A DNA stretch of 5,652 nucleotides from an uncultured Atopobium sp. GTDB lineage: Bacteria > Actinomycetota > Coriobacteriia > Coriobacteriales > Atopobiaceae. A program made the position numbers and the translations under genes. The stretch covers positions 1 through 5,652 of the forward strand of contig CAKARF010000062.1 in the NCBI GenBank assembly GCA_916720465.1. The letters are read 5' to 3'. Below are positions 3,906-5,652 of the stretch, one piece after another; the stretch's first letter is position 1, and the number at the start of each line of letters is the position of its first letter. The notes under the pieces were generated by a model, which was given only the letters and a program-made list of their open reading frames with translations, was not told the origin of the DNA and did no database searches.

Positions 3906-5652
3906 ATGTTTATCACAAAATCCTCAAAACCTAAGAAGGAAGCAGTCACCCGGAAGCACTCCCCTGCCTCAGTCTTTCACTTTTGGTTCATCCCTCTGTT
4001 GATTGGAGCTCTTCTCCTTAGTCATTTTTTCTTAAAACCTGCTCACAGACTTGCTTTTGCACAAGAGCCCTCTTTTACCGTTGCACAAAGAGAAGATTTT
4101 CCTGGTAGACAACAAATTCCTATGTGGACCGCTAGCGACGGTACGTATCTCTACTGTGGAGATGAGTTCAATCACTATGGCGCCTGGCCAGGAGCAACTG
4201 GAAGTGTGGTTGACCCGCAGTCTTATACAAACCTCACCTCAGCCAACGGCGCTCGCGGTGGAACGTATACCGCCGAGCAGCTTAGAGCTATTGACTACAT
4301 CATCTATCACGGAGCAACTGCGTCCCAAGAAAAAGATGTGTATGGCTATACAGGCTGGAAGGCGCGAGCTATCACGCAGTTTGCGCTTTGGGCGGTTATG
4401 CGCGGAGAAGCTCATGCTCTTGCGGTAAGCGTTCCTCAGACAGAGCTTCATCAACCTATTGAGCAGTTCTATTCCGATGCTATAAGCTATGCTCAAAACA
4501 ACAGCGGCGGTCCGGAGAACGGAGTTGCAAAGCTGTTTGTGCCCACAGGAGACAAGCAAGTTCTGTTTTTCTTTGGGCAACAATCTGGTTCACTCAAAGT
4601 TACCAAGAGCTCCCTATTACCTGATGTCACTTCAAATAACGAGCACTACAACCTAGAAGGCGCTGTTTACGGAGTATATTCCGACGAGAATTGCACCAAT
4701 CTTCTTGGCAGCCTCACTCTTGACGAATCTGGGTCTGCAACGCTCGATGAGCTTCCTGTTGGAACGGTATACGTAAAAGAAATCACTGCACCAAAGGGCT
4801 TTCTTCTAGACCCTGCGGTTCACACCGTAGAGATAAAAAACCAGGAAGAGAGCACTCTCACGGTTACCGACACTCCTGTCGGAGATTTTAATCTACGTAT
4901 TTCAAAACAAGACTTTGACCACAATACGAGCCTCAGCGAAAACAATCATTCCGAGCGACAAAGTGCTTCTCCCCAAGGAAACGCAACACTGCAAGGTGCG
5001 CTTTTTAAGGTGACCTACAGCGGCTCCTCTGAAACCACGCTTAGAACATGGGTTTTCTCGACCGACGAACAGGGTTTTGCCTCGTTTGACGCAGAGCATA
5101 AAGTTTCTGGAGATGACCTTTTTACTCTTGGCGAGAAACCCTGGCTTCCTTTGGGGTATTACCAAATCGAAGAAATTAAAGCACCTGAAGGCTATAAACT
5201 TCCAGAACATTCGCTTCAAACCTGGAAGCTATCAAGCCAAGACGGAAATCTTTTCTGGACAAATATCTCTAGCGGAAAAGTAAACCCTTCCTCTGAACAC
5301 CTCTTCGCCTTTAAAGACGAGGTAATAAAGGAAAGTCTTAAGATCAAGAAAATTGGACACACTTCTCTGAATTCATCCGATGGTTATTCTGAAGCAGAAG
5401 AAATGCCAAGTTTAAAGGGGGCCAAAATTGAACTCACCAATAACTCCGCTCAGCCCATTTTCTACCAAGGCAACTGGATTGCTCCGCACGAAGTTGTCAC
5501 CACAGTAGAAACAGACGATTCTGGAGAGGCTGCTGTTAAAGACCTTCCCTTTGGCTCCTACTCGCTTAAAGAGGTGCTGGCTCCAGCAGGTTATTCTCTC
5601 AACAAAGAATGGAACCCTACGGTTACCCTTACTTCTGAAGAGACTATAGAGG
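3906..5652 (+). CDS. Secreted thioester-domain, Cna-B repeat surface adhesin (partial)
   Basis: An open frame of 582 codons runs off the right edge without a stop. Residues 1-52 are a long basic segment, a hydrophobic core (about 23-43) and a likely cleavage after AFA (52). Residues about 70-225 form a thioester domain: Cys84 in YLYCGD and Gln158 in the TQFALW motif are the expected partners of an internal Cys-Gln thioester, which in related streptococcal adhesins bonds covalently to host protein. Three Cna-B/SpaA-like domains follow, at about 228-324, 326-475 and 476 onward. Each has a strand-A Lys (234, 334, 482) and the E-x-x-AP-x-G-[YF] motif with Glu292, Glu423 and Glu556. The first two end in D-type strands (Asp322, Asp471), consistent with Lys-Asp isopeptide bonds. 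Domain 2 has a polar Ser/Asn/Gln/His-rich insert at 336-360. A sortase signal would lie beyond the window. The gene is divergent from perR. Function in host attachment is inferred from family. Confidence 0.9.
   Translation, partial: MFITKSSKPKKEAVTRKHSPASVFHFWFIPLLIGALLLSHFFLKPAHRLAFAQEPSFTVAQREDFPGRQQIPMWTASDGTYLYCGDEFNHYGAWPGATGSVVDPQSYTNLTSANGARGGTYTAEQLRAIDYIIYHGATASQEKDVYGYTGWKARAITQFALWAVMRGEAHALAVSVPQTELHQPIEQFYSDAISYAQNNSGGPENGVAKLFVPTGDKQVLFFFGQQSGSLKVTKSSLLPDVTSNNEHYNLEGAVYGVYSDENCTNLLGSLTLDESGSATLDELPVGTVYVKEITAPKGFLLDPAVHTVEIKNQEESTLTVTDTPVGDFNLRISKQDFDHNTSLSENNHSERQSASPQGNATLQGALFKVTYSGSSETTLRTWVFSTDEQGFASFDAEHKVSGDDLFTLGEKPWLPLGYYQIEEIKAPEGYKLPEHSLQTWKLSSQDGNLFWTNISSGKVNPSSEHLFAFKDEVIKESLKIKKIGHTSLNSSDGYSEAEEMPSLKGAKIELTNNSAQPIFYQGNWIAPHEVVTTVETDDSGEAAVKDLPFGSYSLKEVLAPAGYSLNKEWNPTVTLTSEETIE

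Noticed and set aside
4239..5219. Minus-strand frames within the adhesin region.
   Set aside because: The plus-strand frame is continuous with signal peptide, thioester and Cna-B motifs, so the antisense frames are incidental.

Overview
The window looks like ordinary chromosome from a Gram-positive bacterium of moderate GC content. The combination of a Bacillus-type adenylosuccinate lyase, an M29 aminopeptidase, a PerR-type Fur regulator and a secreted thioester/Cna-B adhesin fits a host-associated Coriobacteriia member (Atopobium/Lancefieldella/Olsenella-like) or a Firmicute. This placement rests on protein style only and is low confidence. No insertion sequence, phage gene, CRISPR array or integrase is visible.

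From 1 to about 3760 every recognised gene lies on the minus strand. In transcription order these are perR (3760-3359) with a strong terminator, an approximately 380-base stretch without a convincing gene, tRNA-Gly(CCC) with its own terminator, an M29 aminopeptidase (2645-1368), tRNA-Lys(UUU) with a hairpin terminator, and purB (from 1175, running off the left edge). The purB start lies only about 20 bases past the tRNA-Lys terminator, so purB probably depends on readthrough from upstream.

From 3906 to the right edge, on the plus strand and divergent from perR, a large secreted surface protein begins. It has a signal peptide, a thioester domain with the paired Cys and TQxA-type motif, and at least three Cna-B/SpaA-like domains. 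It is an open partial gene, and sortase or pilin partners would be expected to the right. The 145-base divergent intergenic region holds a good perR promoter overlapped by an inverted repeat and a tandem 7-mer, a likely autoregulatory operator.

The most interesting unexplained piece is the gap between perR and tRNA-Gly, at about 3082-3300. It contains a 12-bp perfect hairpin, a long-range 10-bp helix, further nested helices and a possible 7-bp pseudoknot. Together these fit a compact structured RNA of about 215 nt that I cannot assign to any known family.
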